40,540 bases of DNA, taken from assembly GCA_902779075.1 (NCBI GenBank), contig CACZAK010000071.1, positions 1-40,540 on the forward strand, read 5' to 3'. The stretch is from an uncultured bacterium (GTDB taxonomy: Bacteria > Verrucomicrobiota > Kiritimatiellia > RFP12 > UBA1067). Below are positions 7,961 through 16,259 of the stretch, one piece after another. Made by a program: the position numbers and the translations under genes. The notes beneath the pieces are model-generated. The model was not told the origin of the DNA. It saw nothing but the letters and a program-made list of their open reading frames with translations, and ran no database searches. Each line of letters opens with the position of its first letter. Position 1 is the stretch's first letter.

Positions 7961-8167
7961 ATGGCAGAGGAAAACAAATTCGTGTCCTTCATATGCGTCT
8001 CCTGCAAGCAGGAAATCGAAGCTGCGAGGGAAATGGTCGGGCAGACCGTAGAATGCCCGGCCTGCGGTGCTCGTCTCGTAGTGATGCCCCCGGAGCAGGG
8101 GCCCACGCAGGCGCAGATGGACGCCATGAAGTCACGTACTATCCGCATTGAACTTCCGGACCTGTGA
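7961..8167 (+). CDS. Zinc-ribbon microprotein
   Basis: The 68-residue protein carries two CxxC pairs, C12/C15 (CVSC) and C32/C35 (CPACG), spaced as in zinc ribbons, followed by a proline/glutamine-rich linker and an acidic end. It has no membrane segment. Proteins of this kind bind nucleic acid or protein partners; the target here is unknown. The ATG at 7961 is preferred over GTG at 7949 because GTGGAG lies 6 bases upstream of it. Its stop overlaps a possible GTG start of the next gene (GTGA), so the two are tightly coupled. Confidence 0.75.
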   Translation: MAEENKFVSFICVSCKQEIEAAREMVGQTVECPACGARLVVMPPEQGPTQAQMDAMKSRTIRIELPDL

Positions 8168-8832
8168 GGAGCATGCCTCCTTCCGTCCTCATCGTCGCAT
8201 CAACGCGCGCGTACGCGGACTCACAGGAGATTCTCCGCATCCAAGATACGGCCGCAGCTCTTCTGGAGTCAGGAAGCGCGGTTGACGTGCTTGTGCCGCG
8301 AACATCGTCACTTCTTTCATCTGTCCTAAACCAGACCGTGCGCGTGTTCACCGTGCCGCGTATCGTACCCTTTATGGACAACCCGCCCCAGCGTCCCTCC
8401 ATCCGCCGGTTTCTCGTTGGCGCGTTGATGTTCTTCCGCGGTGTAGCGCTTCTCTCCCGACGCAACTACGCCGCGCTCCACGGCGTCAACGACGGCGCGA
8501 TAGTAGCGCGCGCGATCAGCGGCTTCGCGACAATCGGGCGGCTGCCCTTCATAGCAGAAATGCACCGCCCGTTTTCCCGCCCCGGATTCCTTAAGGGACC
8601 GCGAGCCGCCTTGGCGCGCCTCATCGAACGTCGCGCCCTCCGGCGCGCCGCCGCAATCATCCTGCCGGACGAGCAGACTCTCTCGCTTTTTGATCGACAC
8701 ATTCCGCGCGCTCGCGTGACGCTCATTCCCGACCCCCATGTGGAACTCGTGCCGACCGCGTTCACCTTCGGTGAATTCGCCGCCGCCATACGGCATGTCT
8801 ATGAATATGCGTTTTGCCCCAAGGGAGGATAA
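8164..8832 (+). CDS. GT4-like glycosyltransferase, N-terminal half only
   Basis: This 222-residue protein resembles the N-terminal Rossmann domain of GT-B glycosyltransferases (Glyco_trans_4 type): VLIVASTRAYADS, a RIQDTAAAL helix, a central ALHGVNDGAIVARA segment, and IAEMHRP, followed by a helix-rich RLIERRALRRAAAIILPDE region. It ends at the interdomain linker (TLIPDPHVEL). The C-terminal domain that normally binds the nucleotide sugar is absent, so it is unlikely to be a normal enzyme by itself. The start is uncertain: GTG 8164 overlaps the previous stop, and ATG 8173 is an alternative. Its last codons contain the ribosome binding site of the nuclease gene. Confidence 0.65.
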   Translation: MRSMPPSVLIVASTRAYADSQEILRIQDTAAALLESGSAVDVLVPRTSSLLSSVLNQTVRVFTVPRIVPFMDNPPQRPSIRRFLVGALMFFRGVALLSRRNYAALHGVNDGAIVARAISGFATIGRLPFIAEMHRPFSRPGFLKGPRAALARLIERRALRRAAAIILPDEQTLSLFDRHIPRARVTLIPDPHVELVPTAFTFGEFAAAIRHVYEYAFCPKGG

Positions 8833-8836
8833 GACA

Positions 8837-9898
8837 ATGGAGAAGAAAACAAAAAACGTTAAGAAAGAATTGGCCAAGGGGAAGAAGAAGAAAAAGAAGG
8901 CGCCAATCAGCAAGGCGCGCCTCATTGCAAGGATCGTCTCCGCCACGCTTGCCCTCTCGCTCATCGCCTGCTGCGCCGTGGGCGACTGGTACGTACACCA
9001 CCCACGTGAATGGCTGGACGAGCACCGCGCCTTCTACACCGCTCCGCTATGGTACTTCGGCAACCGCACAGCGTTCATCACGGACGCTCTCGGCTGGACC
9101 GGACACGACGCCGTATACGACTCAGACGACCCCGTGCCCGAGGGACAAGTGTTCTTCGCCGGCGCCCCCGAACGCACGGGCGCGCCTGCTCCAGAGGATA
9201 TCGTCGTGCTCCAGCGCGGCGAGTTCGCCGTCGGCTGGTCTCCGTCGCTGCGTCATCCAGTGTGGGCCGCCTACCACGTCGTGAAGGACGCCAGGTTCGA
9301 CACGCTGAAACGCCCGAGCTTCCAGAAGGACCGCAGCGTCGCCTCATGCCCCGCCGCCAACGAATACTCCCGCTCCGGCTACGACCGAGGACACCTCGTG
9401 CCCAACCGCGCCATCGTCACGCGCTACGGACCCGACGAGCAGGAGAAGACTTTTCTCATGACGAACATCGCCCCGCAGCGTCCCGCCCTCAACCGCGGTC
9501 CGTGGCGCGAGATGGAGCAGCGCATATCAGATCTGTGGACCGCCCGCTACGGTGAGATTTGGGTTATTGTTGGCGCGATATCGTCGGCTCCAAAACGCAC
9601 CACACTTCAAAGCGCCCCTTCCATTGACGTGCCGGAGCAGTTCTACATGCTCGTCACCGCGCAGGACGCGGACGGCGTGCGCGCACTCGCCGTGATGCTC
9701 CCACAAACATCCTCTGTCAACGACTTTCCCGTACACGGCATCGTCACCATCGAAGAACTCGAAGCGGCAACGGGACTCCGCTTCTTCCCAGACATGCCGA
9801 AGTTCCTCGCGCGCCCGCTTAAGGCCGACCGCCCCACGCGTCTATGGCCAATCCGTTTTGTGGATATCGTGAAACTGATACTGCTACGTTTCACCTGA
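8837..9898 (+). CDS. Membrane-anchored DNA/RNA non-specific endonuclease (NUC1 family)
   Basis: The 353-residue protein has a lysine-rich N-terminus (residues 1-27), one hydrophobic helix (about 29-49) with a short cysteine pair, and a periplasmic nuclease domain. The beta-beta-alpha-metal signature is intact: DRGH at 183-186 supplies the general-base histidine, and MTNIAPQ followed by N219-R-G-P-W supplies the metal ligand, as in Serratia nuclease and EndoG. It should cleave DNA and RNA outside the cytoplasm, for scavenging or defence. GGGAGGA at 8823-8829, inside the preceding gene, is 7 bases before the chosen ATG. No inhibitor protein homologous to NuiA was recognised nearby. Confidence 0.9.
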   Translation: MEKKTKNVKKELAKGKKKKKKAPISKARLIARIVSATLALSLIACCAVGDWYVHHPREWLDEHRAFYTAPLWYFGNRTAFITDALGWTGHDAVYDSDDPVPEGQVFFAGAPERTGAPAPEDIVVLQRGEFAVGWSPSLRHPVWAAYHVVKDARFDTLKRPSFQKDRSVASCPAANEYSRSGYDRGHLVPNRAIVTRYGPDEQEKTFLMTNIAPQRPALNRGPWREMEQRISDLWTARYGEIWVIVGAISSAPKRTTLQSAPSIDVPEQFYMLVTAQDADGVRALAVMLPQTSSVNDFPVHGIVTIEELEAATGLRFFPDMPKFLARPLKADRPTRLWPIRFVDIVKLILLRFT

Positions 9899-9904
9899 CG
9901 CTGC

Positions 9905-11038
9905 TCATGGCACGTAGAAGCGCTCGATGATTGTTCGGCCAACCACCTCAAACCGCCAGCCTTCGGCGAGCGGGTTGTCAGGCACCTCCGGGTCGTCCAC
10001 GAACGCGAGAAGCTGCACCCTGTTCGCAAACACTGCCGGGTCTACGTGCAGCTCCTCGCCGCGCGCGACAAGATATTCGTACGCCTTGTCCGCCGCGTCC
10101 ATCACCTCTGCGGGATAGTCCGGCTGGATGGGGAAAGGCCAATCCTCTTCTGACAAGCCTGCGGCCTCCATGAGCGCGGCCGCGTAGTCCGCCGCAAGAT
10201 GATCGCGCTGGGCGTTGTTCTTCAGACGGTGGCGGAAACGCACGTTCGGGAACGTTGTCTCGCCGTACTGGAGACGCCATGCGAGATCGACGAGCGACGC
10301 ATCGTCGCCCAGCCATCCGCGGGGTAGGTTCCACTCGATCGCGCGCCGCTCGCGCACGGCCGCGAGAGCGCGCAACCCGGCGAGGCCGCGACGCGGCAGA
10401 CGCCGCGCATTCCCCTTCACGCGCTTCCACATCTCGTCAGGCTCCGCGTCTCCGTAGGCATCAGGCGACTCGTACTTCAAAAGGTCCTCTTCCAGCCATG
10501 CACGCGTACCAAATGCGTCACACTGCGCGAGCAGTGCGGCACGGAGCGACACCAGATAGCGCACGTCGTCGAGAGCGTAGCGCACCTGCGCGTCCGTGAG
10601 CGGACGCTGGCTCCAGTCCGTGCAGGTCTCAGTCTTCGCGAGCCCAACGTCCAGTACCTCGTAGAGCAGCTTCTGCAGGCCGATGTTGGATGAATGTCCG
10701 CAGAATCCCGCCGCGAGCTGCGTATCGAACACGTTCACTGGCGCGGCGGACGCATAGTGGTACATGAGCTCCAGGTCCTGGTGCGCGGCATGGAGAATCT
10801 TCACTACGGACGAATCGGAAAGCACCGCCGCAAACGGCGACGGGTCTGTGCCGAGCTGGCAGTCGAGCGCGCGGCATACGCCGTCCGCGCCGGCCATCTG
10901 TACTATGGCGAGATGGGGACGATATGAGGCGCGCCAGACGAACTCCGTATCAAGCGCGGCCACTCCGCCCGCGACTAGCGCGTCGCAGGCTTCCTTCAGG
11001 TCAGGCGTGTTGCGGATGAGGCCTTCGTCCATCTTCAC
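9905..11038 (-). CDS. rnd: Ribonuclease D
   Basis: The 377-residue protein is a 3'-5' exoribonuclease of the DEDDy class, which trims tRNA and other small RNA 3' ends. The DEDD residues start with D30 and E32 (ALDTEF); HAAHQDLELMYHY and ALDDVRYL supply the remaining acidic residues and the tyrosine. An HRDC domain follows (about 205-285). Start is GTG at 11038 with GGGG 5 bases upstream; an ATG two codons later is possible. It begins 11 bases after the mlaE stop, so it closes the fab-mla operon. It converges with the nuclease gene with 6 bases between their stops and no visible terminator. Confidence 0.92.
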   Translation of the reverse strand: MKMDEGLIRNTPDLKEACDALVAGGVAALDTEFVWRASYRPHLAIVQMAGADGVCRALDCQLGTDPSPFAAVLSDSSVVKILHAAHQDLELMYHYASAAPVNVFDTQLAAGFCGHSSNIGLQKLLYEVLDVGLAKTETCTDWSQRPLTDAQVRYALDDVRYLVSLRAALLAQCDAFGTRAWLEEDLLKYESPDAYGDAEPDEMWKRVKGNARRLPRRGLAGLRALAAVRERRAIEWNLPRGWLGDDASLVDLAWRLQYGETTFPNVRFRHRLKNNAQRDHLAADYAAALMEAAGLSEEDWPFPIQPDYPAEVMDAADKAYEYLVARGEELHVDPAVFANRVQLLAFVDDPEVPDNPLAEGWRFEVVGRTIIERFYVP

Positions 11039-11049
11039 GAATCCCCGAA

Positions 11050-11874
11050 TCAGAACTCAAGGTAGAACATCCGCGTAATCATGTAGCCGAGCATGAGAAT
11101 CAGCAGGAAAGATATGATCACGCTGCGCTGCGTGGCGCGCCCCACGCCCACGGCGCCCATTCGCGTGGTAAAGCCCTGGTGGCACGAGACCGTGCAGATC
11201 ACCACCCCAAAGACCGTGGCCTTCAGGAGACCAACGAAAAGATCCTTAAGCTCCGCCATCGTCATCGCACTCGACATGTACTGGCTGAAAGCCACGTTGA
11301 ATTGCGTATATCCCACGACGCCTCCACCCACAACGCCCAACACGCATGCATAGAACGAGAGGAGTGGCGCCATCACGAGAAGACCACCCATTCTGGGCGC
11401 AGCAAGGAAACGCACCGGCGGAATCGACATGATCTCGAGCGCGGCCACTTCGTCGTTAACAGTCATAGTGCCCAGCTCGGCCGCCATCGCGCTGCCCACG
11501 CACGCGGAGAGGCAGATGCCCGTCACGAACGGACCCATCTCGCGGATGAGCGATATCATCACCGCCGCGCCAAGGTACACCTCCTGGTTGAAACGCCGGA
11601 GCGCAAGACCAACCTGAAGGCCGAGAATCATCCCCGCGAACAACCCCACCACCGTAATCACCGGCAAGGTGCGGATACCAGTGGAGTAGAGCTGCTTCAC
11701 CAGCTCGGCACGCCTGCGACCGCGCAGAAACGTACCTGGCAGGTAGGCAAACGACTCCACCATAAGGCGCACGGCCTGTCCAATGCTCGCGAACCAGGCC
11801 ATGGTGTGCCGGAACAGCGAGACGAAGTGCCCCGACGGGGCATCCTCATACAATGGCTCTCTAGTGATTGTCAT
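11050..11874 (-). CDS. mlaE: MlaE-family ABC transporter permease
   Basis: The 274-residue integral membrane protein matches the MlaE/YrbE permease, which moves phospholipid between inner and outer membranes with the MlaF ATPase and MlaD. It has about five hydrophobic helices. Typical segments are GMILGLQVGLALRRF, the MGPFVTGI and AAELGTMTVNDEVAALE region with the conserved acidic residue, and the C-terminal FLLILMLGYMITRMFY helix. No MlaF or MlaD gene is in the window, so partners must be encoded elsewhere. It sits 29 bases downstream of fabZ, which ties lipid export to fatty acid synthesis. Confidence 0.92.
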   Translation of the reverse strand: MTITREPLYEDAPSGHFVSLFRHTMAWFASIGQAVRLMVESFAYLPGTFLRGRRRAELVKQLYSTGIRTLPVITVVGLFAGMILGLQVGLALRRFNQEVYLGAAVMISLIREMGPFVTGICLSACVGSAMAAELGTMTVNDEVAALEIMSIPPVRFLAAPRMGGLLVMAPLLSFYACVLGVVGGGVVGYTQFNVAFSQYMSSAMTMAELKDLFVGLLKATVFGVVICTVSCHQGFTTRMGAVGVGRATQRSVIISFLLILMLGYMITRMFYLEF

Positions 11875-11903
11875 GAACGCAGCATGCCGCTAAACGGTGA
11901 ATG

Positions 11904-12419
11904 TCACTTCATCCCGATTCCGTCCACAGTGCCAAGGACGCATGTGACTTCGGCCTCTGCCGCAAGTTCGTCGCCCACGTAGCCCTTCAGTCCAAACACG
12001 CCGAGGCCGGAACCGTTCCCCGTGCGAATCTTCACGTTCGTGGCGACGGTATAGAGCGTGTCGCCCGGACGCACCTGGCGACGGAAACGCACGCTGCCGA
12101 CCTTGGCGAGGAGGAAGCTCGCGTTATCGCTCGCATCGCCCATGAAACGACGCGCCACAATGCCCGCACCGGCTGTCTGCGCCATCGTCTCCACGAGTAT
12201 CACGCCAGGCACGACGGGATAGCCGGGGAAGTGTCCCTCGAAGAAAAAGTTGACCGCCTTGCCGGGAATGGCCGTCGCCGCATCCGTGAACGTGTAGCGC
12301 CCGAGCGCGCCCGTCTCGTCCGCCGAGATCAGCTCGTCAACGAAGAGGAACGGATCGCGGTGCGGCAGCAGCTCGATGCCGGGGATGTGGAACTCGTTCT
12401 TGAACTTGGGGAATTCCAT
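11904..12419 (-). CDS. fabZ: 3-hydroxyacyl-ACP dehydratase FabZ
   Basis: The 171-residue hotdog-fold enzyme removes water from 3-hydroxyacyl-ACP in fatty acid elongation. The catalytic motif GHFPGYPVVPGVILVE is intact, with H63 and E77. The start is the ATG at 12419, five bases after the fabF stop. A longer in-frame extension upstream is only an out-of-frame reading of fabF. GGAGGG inside the end of fabF serves as ribosome binding site, so the two are coupled. The remaining fab genes (fabD, fabG, acpP) are not here. Confidence 0.94.
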   Translation of the reverse strand: MEFPKFKNEFHIPGIELLPHRDPFLFVDELISADETGALGRYTFTDAATAIPGKAVNFFFEGHFPGYPVVPGVILVETMAQTAGAGIVARRFMGDASDNASFLLAKVGSVRFRRQVRPGDTLYTVATNVKIRTGNGSGLGVFGLKGYVGDELAAEAEVTCVLGTVDGIGMK

Positions 12420-12424
12420 GGCGC

Positions 12425-13684
12425 TCAGCCCTCCACCTTCTTGAACACCAAAACGCCGTTGTGTCCGCCGAAGCCGAGCGAAGTGGATACGGCCACGCGG
12501 ATGTCGCGCGACTTGCCCGTGTTCGGGGTGTAGTCGAGGTCGCATTCGGGATCCGGCACCTCGTAGTTGATCGTGGGCGGCACGAAGCCGTCCTTGATTG
12601 CAAGTGCGCAGACCGCAGCCTCGAGTGCGCCGGTGGCGCCGAGGAGGTGTCCGGTCATGGACTTCGTCGAGGAAATGCTGATGTTTTTCGCCTGCTCGCC
12701 GAACACCTCCTTGAACGCCTTCGTCTCCATTACGTCGTTCAGGTGCGTGGACGTGCCGTGCGCGTTGATGTAGTCGACTGTCGAGAGATCTTCAACCCCC
12801 GCGTCCTTGAGCGCGATGCGGATGGCCTTCACTGCTCCGGCACCCGTGGGATCCGGTGCGGTGATGTGGTATGCGTCTGCCGTAGCGCCATAGCCGGAGA
12901 GTTCGCAGTAGATCTTCGCGCCGCGCGCACGCGCGTGCTCCTCGGTTTCGAGGATGAGCATCGCGGCGCCTTCGCCCATCACGAATCCGCAGCGGTCAGC
13001 GTTGAATGGACGCGAGGCCTTTTCGGGACGGTCGTTGAACTGCGTGGCGAGAGCCTTCATCTTCATGAACCCGCCCACGGCGAACTCAAGAATCGTCGCC
13101 TCGGTGCCGCCCGCCACCATCACGTCGGCACGTCCGGCGCGCATGAGGTCGAGCGCAATGCCGAGCGCATCCGTGGAAGAGGCGCACGCGGTCACGACCA
13201 CCTGTGCGGGTCCCTTCGCGCCAAGGGCCATGGAGATGTTGCCAGCCGCCTCGTTGGCGATCAGCTCGGGGATTGCGAGCGGGGAAAGACGGTCAGGACC
13301 GCGTTCGAAGAGAGTCTTCCACGCGTCGCCAGAGGTCTGCATGCCGCCAATACCGTTGCCGATCATCGTGCCCACGCGGTCCATGTCTGGCTTGTTTTCG
13401 TCCGTGAATCCGGCGTCCTTCCACGCCTCGACTGCTGCGGCGACGCCGTAGATGGAGAATGCGTCCATGTGGCGTGCGGCCTTGCGGTCGACGTAGCCAG
13501 TCTCGGCAAGATAGGCATCGAAGTCCTTCAGTTCGCCAGCGACCTGACAGGTACAGCGCGAAGCGTCGAACTTCGTAATACGCCCGATGCCGCACGTACC
13601 GGCCTTCAGGGCGCTCCAGCTCGCGTCCTTGCCATTTCCGACCGGCGTAACCATGCCGATTCCCGTGATGACTATCTTCTTCAT
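12425..13684 (-). CDS. fabF: 3-oxoacyl-ACP synthase II FabF
   Basis: The 419-residue condensing enzyme elongates acyl-ACP with malonyl-ACP. The Cys-His-His triad of KAS I/II is present: C167 in VTACASS, H309 in INAHGTST and H346 in STKSMTGH, with K341 as support. Length and order are typical. GAGAGGAA lies upstream of the ATG, and the 64-base gap to fabH contains a (AGTGTAA)4 array. It is in the same operon as fabH and fabZ. Confidence 0.96.
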   Translation of the reverse strand: MKKIVITGIGMVTPVGNGKDASWSALKAGTCGIGRITKFDASRCTCQVAGELKDFDAYLAETGYVDRKAARHMDAFSIYGVAAAVEAWKDAGFTDENKPDMDRVGTMIGNGIGGMQTSGDAWKTLFERGPDRLSPLAIPELIANEAAGNISMALGAKGPAQVVVTACASSTDALGIALDLMRAGRADVMVAGGTEATILEFAVGGFMKMKALATQFNDRPEKASRPFNADRCGFVMGEGAAMLILETEEHARARGAKIYCELSGYGATADAYHITAPDPTGAGAVKAIRIALKDAGVEDLSTVDYINAHGTSTHLNDVMETKAFKEVFGEQAKNISISSTKSMTGHLLGATGALEAAVCALAIKDGFVPPTINYEVPDPECDLDYTPNTGKSRDIRVAVSTSLGFGGHNGVLVFKKVEG

Positions 13685-13720
13685 TATGCAATTCCTCTCT
13701 TAAGAGTTTCGCGATTGTTT

Positions 13721-13748
13721 TTACACTTTACACTTTCAACTTTACACT
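13721..13748 (-). repeat. Tandem 7-bp repeat array (AGTGTAA)4, flush with the fabH stop codon
   Basis: Minus-strand heptamers AGTGTAA, AGTTGAA, AGTGTAA, AGTGTAA begin immediately after the fabH TGA (13749-13751). The placement and unit are the same as in the array at 3363..3404, next to an unrelated gene. Confidence 0.9.
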
Positions 13749-14732
13749 TCACAAGTACGGCCACTGCATGTACGTGCCGGCGTAGGTGAGACCAGCTCCA
13801 AAGCCGCACAGGACGATTTTCGCGCCGTCCGCAAGCTCGCCCTTCCGGACAGCCTCGTCAAGCGCAACGGGGATGGAGGCCGCTGACGTGTTGCCAGTCG
13901 TTTCGAGGTTTAGGTAGAACTTCTCTATTGGCAGCTTCATGCGGCGCGCGACGGCCTCGATGATGCGTCCGTTCGCCTGGTGCGCGAAGACGCGGTCCAG
14001 ATCCGCCGGCGTTGTGCCGAGCTTTTCGCAGAGCTGGTTAGTGACCTTCGCGAGCGAACGCACCGCGAAAGCGAACACGTCGTGGCCCTGAAGCACGAGA
14101 TAGGGGATTGGCAGCATGCCCGGCTGCGCCGGTAGGCGCGTGCCGCCCTCGCGGTAGATGAAGCGCGCGCCGTTGCCGTCCGCCCACAGGATGGAGTGCG
14201 CGGCGGGGCCTTCCTCGTCAGGCACGTCGCCTACCACGACTGCGCCCGCGCCGTCGCCGAAGAGGATGCAGCTGCCGCGGTCGCGCCAGTCCACGATGCG
14301 CGTAAGCGTCTCGGCACCTATCACTAGCGCCTTCTTGCCTGTATTGACCTTCACCCAGCAGCGCGCCTGCTCCAGGGCATAGACAAAGCCCGCGCAGGCG
14401 GCCTGCAGGTCGTAGGCCCCCGTTTCGACACAGCCTAGCGCGGCCTGAACGAGACAGGCGGTTGACGGGAAAGTTGCATAGTCGGGCGTGGAGGTGGCGA
14501 CGATGATGAGCCCGATGTCGGCCGGCGCCACCTGCGCCGCCTCCAGTGCCTTCCGCGCCGCCTTCGCGGCCATGGCGGACGTGCAGTCGTCCGCCTCCGC
14601 AACATGGCGCGAGTGGATGCCCGTGTGGGAGTATATCCACTCGTCGGACGTGTCAAGCGTCCTTGCGAGGTCGTCGTTAGTGACGATCTTCGGGGGCAGG
14701 TAGCTGCCCGTTCCCAGTATTTTTACTGACAT
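13749..14732 (-). CDS. fabH: 3-oxoacyl-ACP synthase III FabH
   Basis: The 327-residue enzyme starts fatty acid synthesis by condensing an acyl-CoA with malonyl-ACP. The Cys-His-Asn triad is C113 (AACAGF), H251 (HQAN) and N281 (NTSAAS). I place the start at ATG 14732, giving the family N-terminus MSVKILGTGSYLP. The open frame continues upstream to a TTG at 14834, but those 34 residues do not look like FabH. A promoter at 14842..14870 would give a leader of about 100 bases. It is the first gene of the fabH-fabF-fabZ-mlaE-rnd run. Confidence 0.95.
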   Translation of the reverse strand: MSVKILGTGSYLPPKIVTNDDLARTLDTSDEWIYSHTGIHSRHVAEADDCTSAMAAKAARKALEAAQVAPADIGLIIVATSTPDYATFPSTACLVQAALGCVETGAYDLQAACAGFVYALEQARCWVKVNTGKKALVIGAETLTRIVDWRDRGSCILFGDGAGAVVVGDVPDEEGPAAHSILWADGNGARFIYREGGTRLPAQPGMLPIPYLVLQGHDVFAFAVRSLAKVTNQLCEKLGTTPADLDRVFAHQANGRIIEAVARRMKLPIEKFYLNLETTGNTSAASIPVALDEAVRKGELADGAKIVLCGFGAGLTYAGTYMQWPYL

Positions 14733-14841
14733 ACTCTCGGCAATTGCTGAATCCCTCTTTCGCGCCATTCGCGAGGCAAGCCACACGACCTGACAAAACT
14801 CGCAGAAACTACCATGCGCGTCTGAGCGGTTCAACGCGGTT

Positions 14842-14870
14842 ATTATGCCAAATCTGCGCGCTTAACGCAA
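14842..14870 (-). promoter_or_regulatory. Promoter for the fab operon: TTGCGT-17-(TGG)CATAAT
   Basis: On the minus strand TTGCGT (14865-14870) and CATAAT (14842-14847) are 17 bases apart, and CATAAT has a TGG extension. The resulting leader of fabH (14733 to about 14835) is around 100 bases. I see no clear riboswitch or terminator in it. Confidence 0.55.
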
Positions 14871-14908
14871 GGGGAAATTAATTCCAGACGCACACTCGCG
14901 CAACTTTA

Positions 14909-15904
14909 CTATTTGCGATAACGATGTGTAGAGGCGGCGCGGGCGATTTCGCCGCCCGCAGATTCGACCTTGAGGCGCAGGTACGCCTCCCAGCGCGCAA
15001 CGTCGAGCGTGCCGCCGGCAAGCGCGGCCTTCACCGCGCAGCCCGGCTCCGTATCGTGGCGGCAGTCCGAGAAGCGACAGCGCGCGAAGAGCGCCTCCAC
15101 GTCGGCGAAGGCATCGGAAACGCCCGCGTCCGCATCCCAGAGACCGAGCTCGCGCATGCCGGGCGTGTCGATCACGAGCGCGCCCGACGAGAGACGCACG
15201 AGCTCGCGCTCGGTCGTGGTGTGGCGTCCCTTCGAATCCCATTCGCGGATCTCCAGCGTGGGCATCAGCTCCTCGCCCGCGAGGGCGTTGACGAGCGAGG
15301 ACTTCCCTACGCCGGACGACCCGATGAACGCAAGCGTACGGCGCGGCTGCACATATGGCGCGAGCTGGTCGAGTCCCGCGCCCGTGAGCGACGAAATCGC
15401 CACAACCTGCACATCGCCCGCGTGCGCCCGCGCCTGCGCGAGGTAGTCCGCGAGTTCCTTCTCGTCCACGAGGTCGCTTTTCGTGAGCACTGCCACCACA
15501 GGCGCACCCGATACGGCCCCGGCGGCGAGGAAGCGTTCGAGGCGGCGCACGGAGAAATTCTGGTTGAGGCTCATCAGGAAGAAGAGCGTGTCGAAGTTGA
15601 CGGCGATCGTCTGCGCCTGTCGGCGCTTCGACGAGGGATCGAGCCGGTCGAACTGGGAGGTACGCGGCAGCGTGGCGACAATGCGCCCTTCTCCGTGCGG
15701 GTTCCACTTGAGCGCCACGAAGTCGCCCGTCGTGGGCGGGATGGCGTCGGGACGGTTGTGGTACGCGCCCGCCTTCTTACGGGCGATGCACTCGCCCTCG
15801 TCGCAGACCACACGGTAGTAGTCGCCGTAGGCGGCCACCACGCGCGCGGGAACCGCGCCCGGAATCGCGACGGGGCCGCCGGTGTATCCGTAGTCCGCGA
15901 TCAC
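14909..15904 (-). CDS. rsgA: Ribosome small-subunit-dependent GTPase RsgA
   Basis: The 331-residue protein is a circularly permuted GTPase that checks late 30S assembly. Motifs appear in the permuted order: TKSD (141-144), GSSGVGKS (195-202), DTPG (246-249), after an N-terminal OB-fold. The C-terminal zinc knuckle has C276, C281, H283 and C289. I choose GTG 15904, after the DUF1667 stop; a TTG at 15934 would give a longer form overlapping that gene. No strong ribosome binding site supports either. Confidence 0.93.
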   Translation of the reverse strand: MIADYGYTGGPVAIPGAVPARVVAAYGDYYRVVCDEGECIARKKAGAYHNRPDAIPPTTGDFVALKWNPHGEGRIVATLPRTSQFDRLDPSSKRRQAQTIAVNFDTLFFLMSLNQNFSVRRLERFLAAGAVSGAPVVAVLTKSDLVDEKELADYLAQARAHAGDVQVVAISSLTGAGLDQLAPYVQPRRTLAFIGSSGVGKSSLVNALAGEELMPTLEIREWDSKGRHTTTERELVRLSSGALVIDTPGMRELGLWDADAGVSDAFADVEALFARCRFSDCRHDTEPGCAVKAALAGGTLDVARWEAYLRLKVESAGGEIARAASTHRYRK

Positions 15905-15908
15905 GGCG

Positions 15909-16259
15909 TCAGACGGCGCACATTGCGGTGGCAATCACGTCCACGCCCGTATCGCAGGCGTTCTCGATCACGAGGTCGCCGATTTTCTTCGGCGGCAGCA
16001 CGGTCGTGTTCGCGAGGAGGTTCGTGACCTCCGCGATCTTGCCCTTCGGAATCGCGGTGCGCGTCTTGACGGGCAGCGGGCGCCGCGTGCCGGCCACGCG
16101 GACGAGTCCCGTCACCATGCGGGTGGGGTTCGTCAGCTCGGCGATGGCGTAGGCCTCGCCGCGCGGACACGTATGCCCCGTCACCTTCACGGCGCCGTCT
16201 GCGCCGCGCTCCACGGTCATTTCACAGCCCTTCGGGCAATTAATGCAGATCAGTTGCAT
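15909..16259 (-). CDS. DUF1667 cysteine-rich protein
   Basis: The 116-residue protein begins MQLICINCPKGCEM, with C5, C8 and C12, has a further CPRG near residue 30, and two more cysteines near the C-terminus (NACDTG and AMCAV). DUF1667 proteins accompany GlpA-like and pyridine-nucleotide oxidoreductase genes in anaerobes and probably carry an iron-sulfur or metal site as an electron-transfer subunit. The start overlaps the end of the oxidoreductase gene by 20 bases, as expected for a complex made in fixed ratio. The ATG at 16259 is chosen because the cysteine motif starts there. Confidence 0.9.
   Translation of the reverse strand: MQLICINCPKGCEMTVERGADGAVKVTGHTCPRGEAYAIAELTNPTRMVTGLVRVAGTRRPLPVKTRTAIPKGKIAEVTNLLANTTVLPPKKIGDLVIENACDTGVDVIATAMCAV

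Noticed and set aside
9896..9910. Shared terminator between the convergent nuclease and rnd genes
   Set aside because: Only 6 bases separate the stops and no inverted repeat was found.
12420..12545. 42-residue N-terminal extension of FabZ
   Set aside because: It is an out-of-frame reading of the fabF 3' end; the family start is MEFPKFKNEF.
12461..13789. Long plus-strand open frame opposite fabF
   Set aside because: fabF has all catalytic residues; the antisense frame ends by reading through the heptamer array.
14733..14834. N-terminal extension of FabH from TTG 14834
   Set aside because: The added 34 residues do not match FabH and the normal N-terminus begins at ATG 14732. It is better seen as an untranslated leader.
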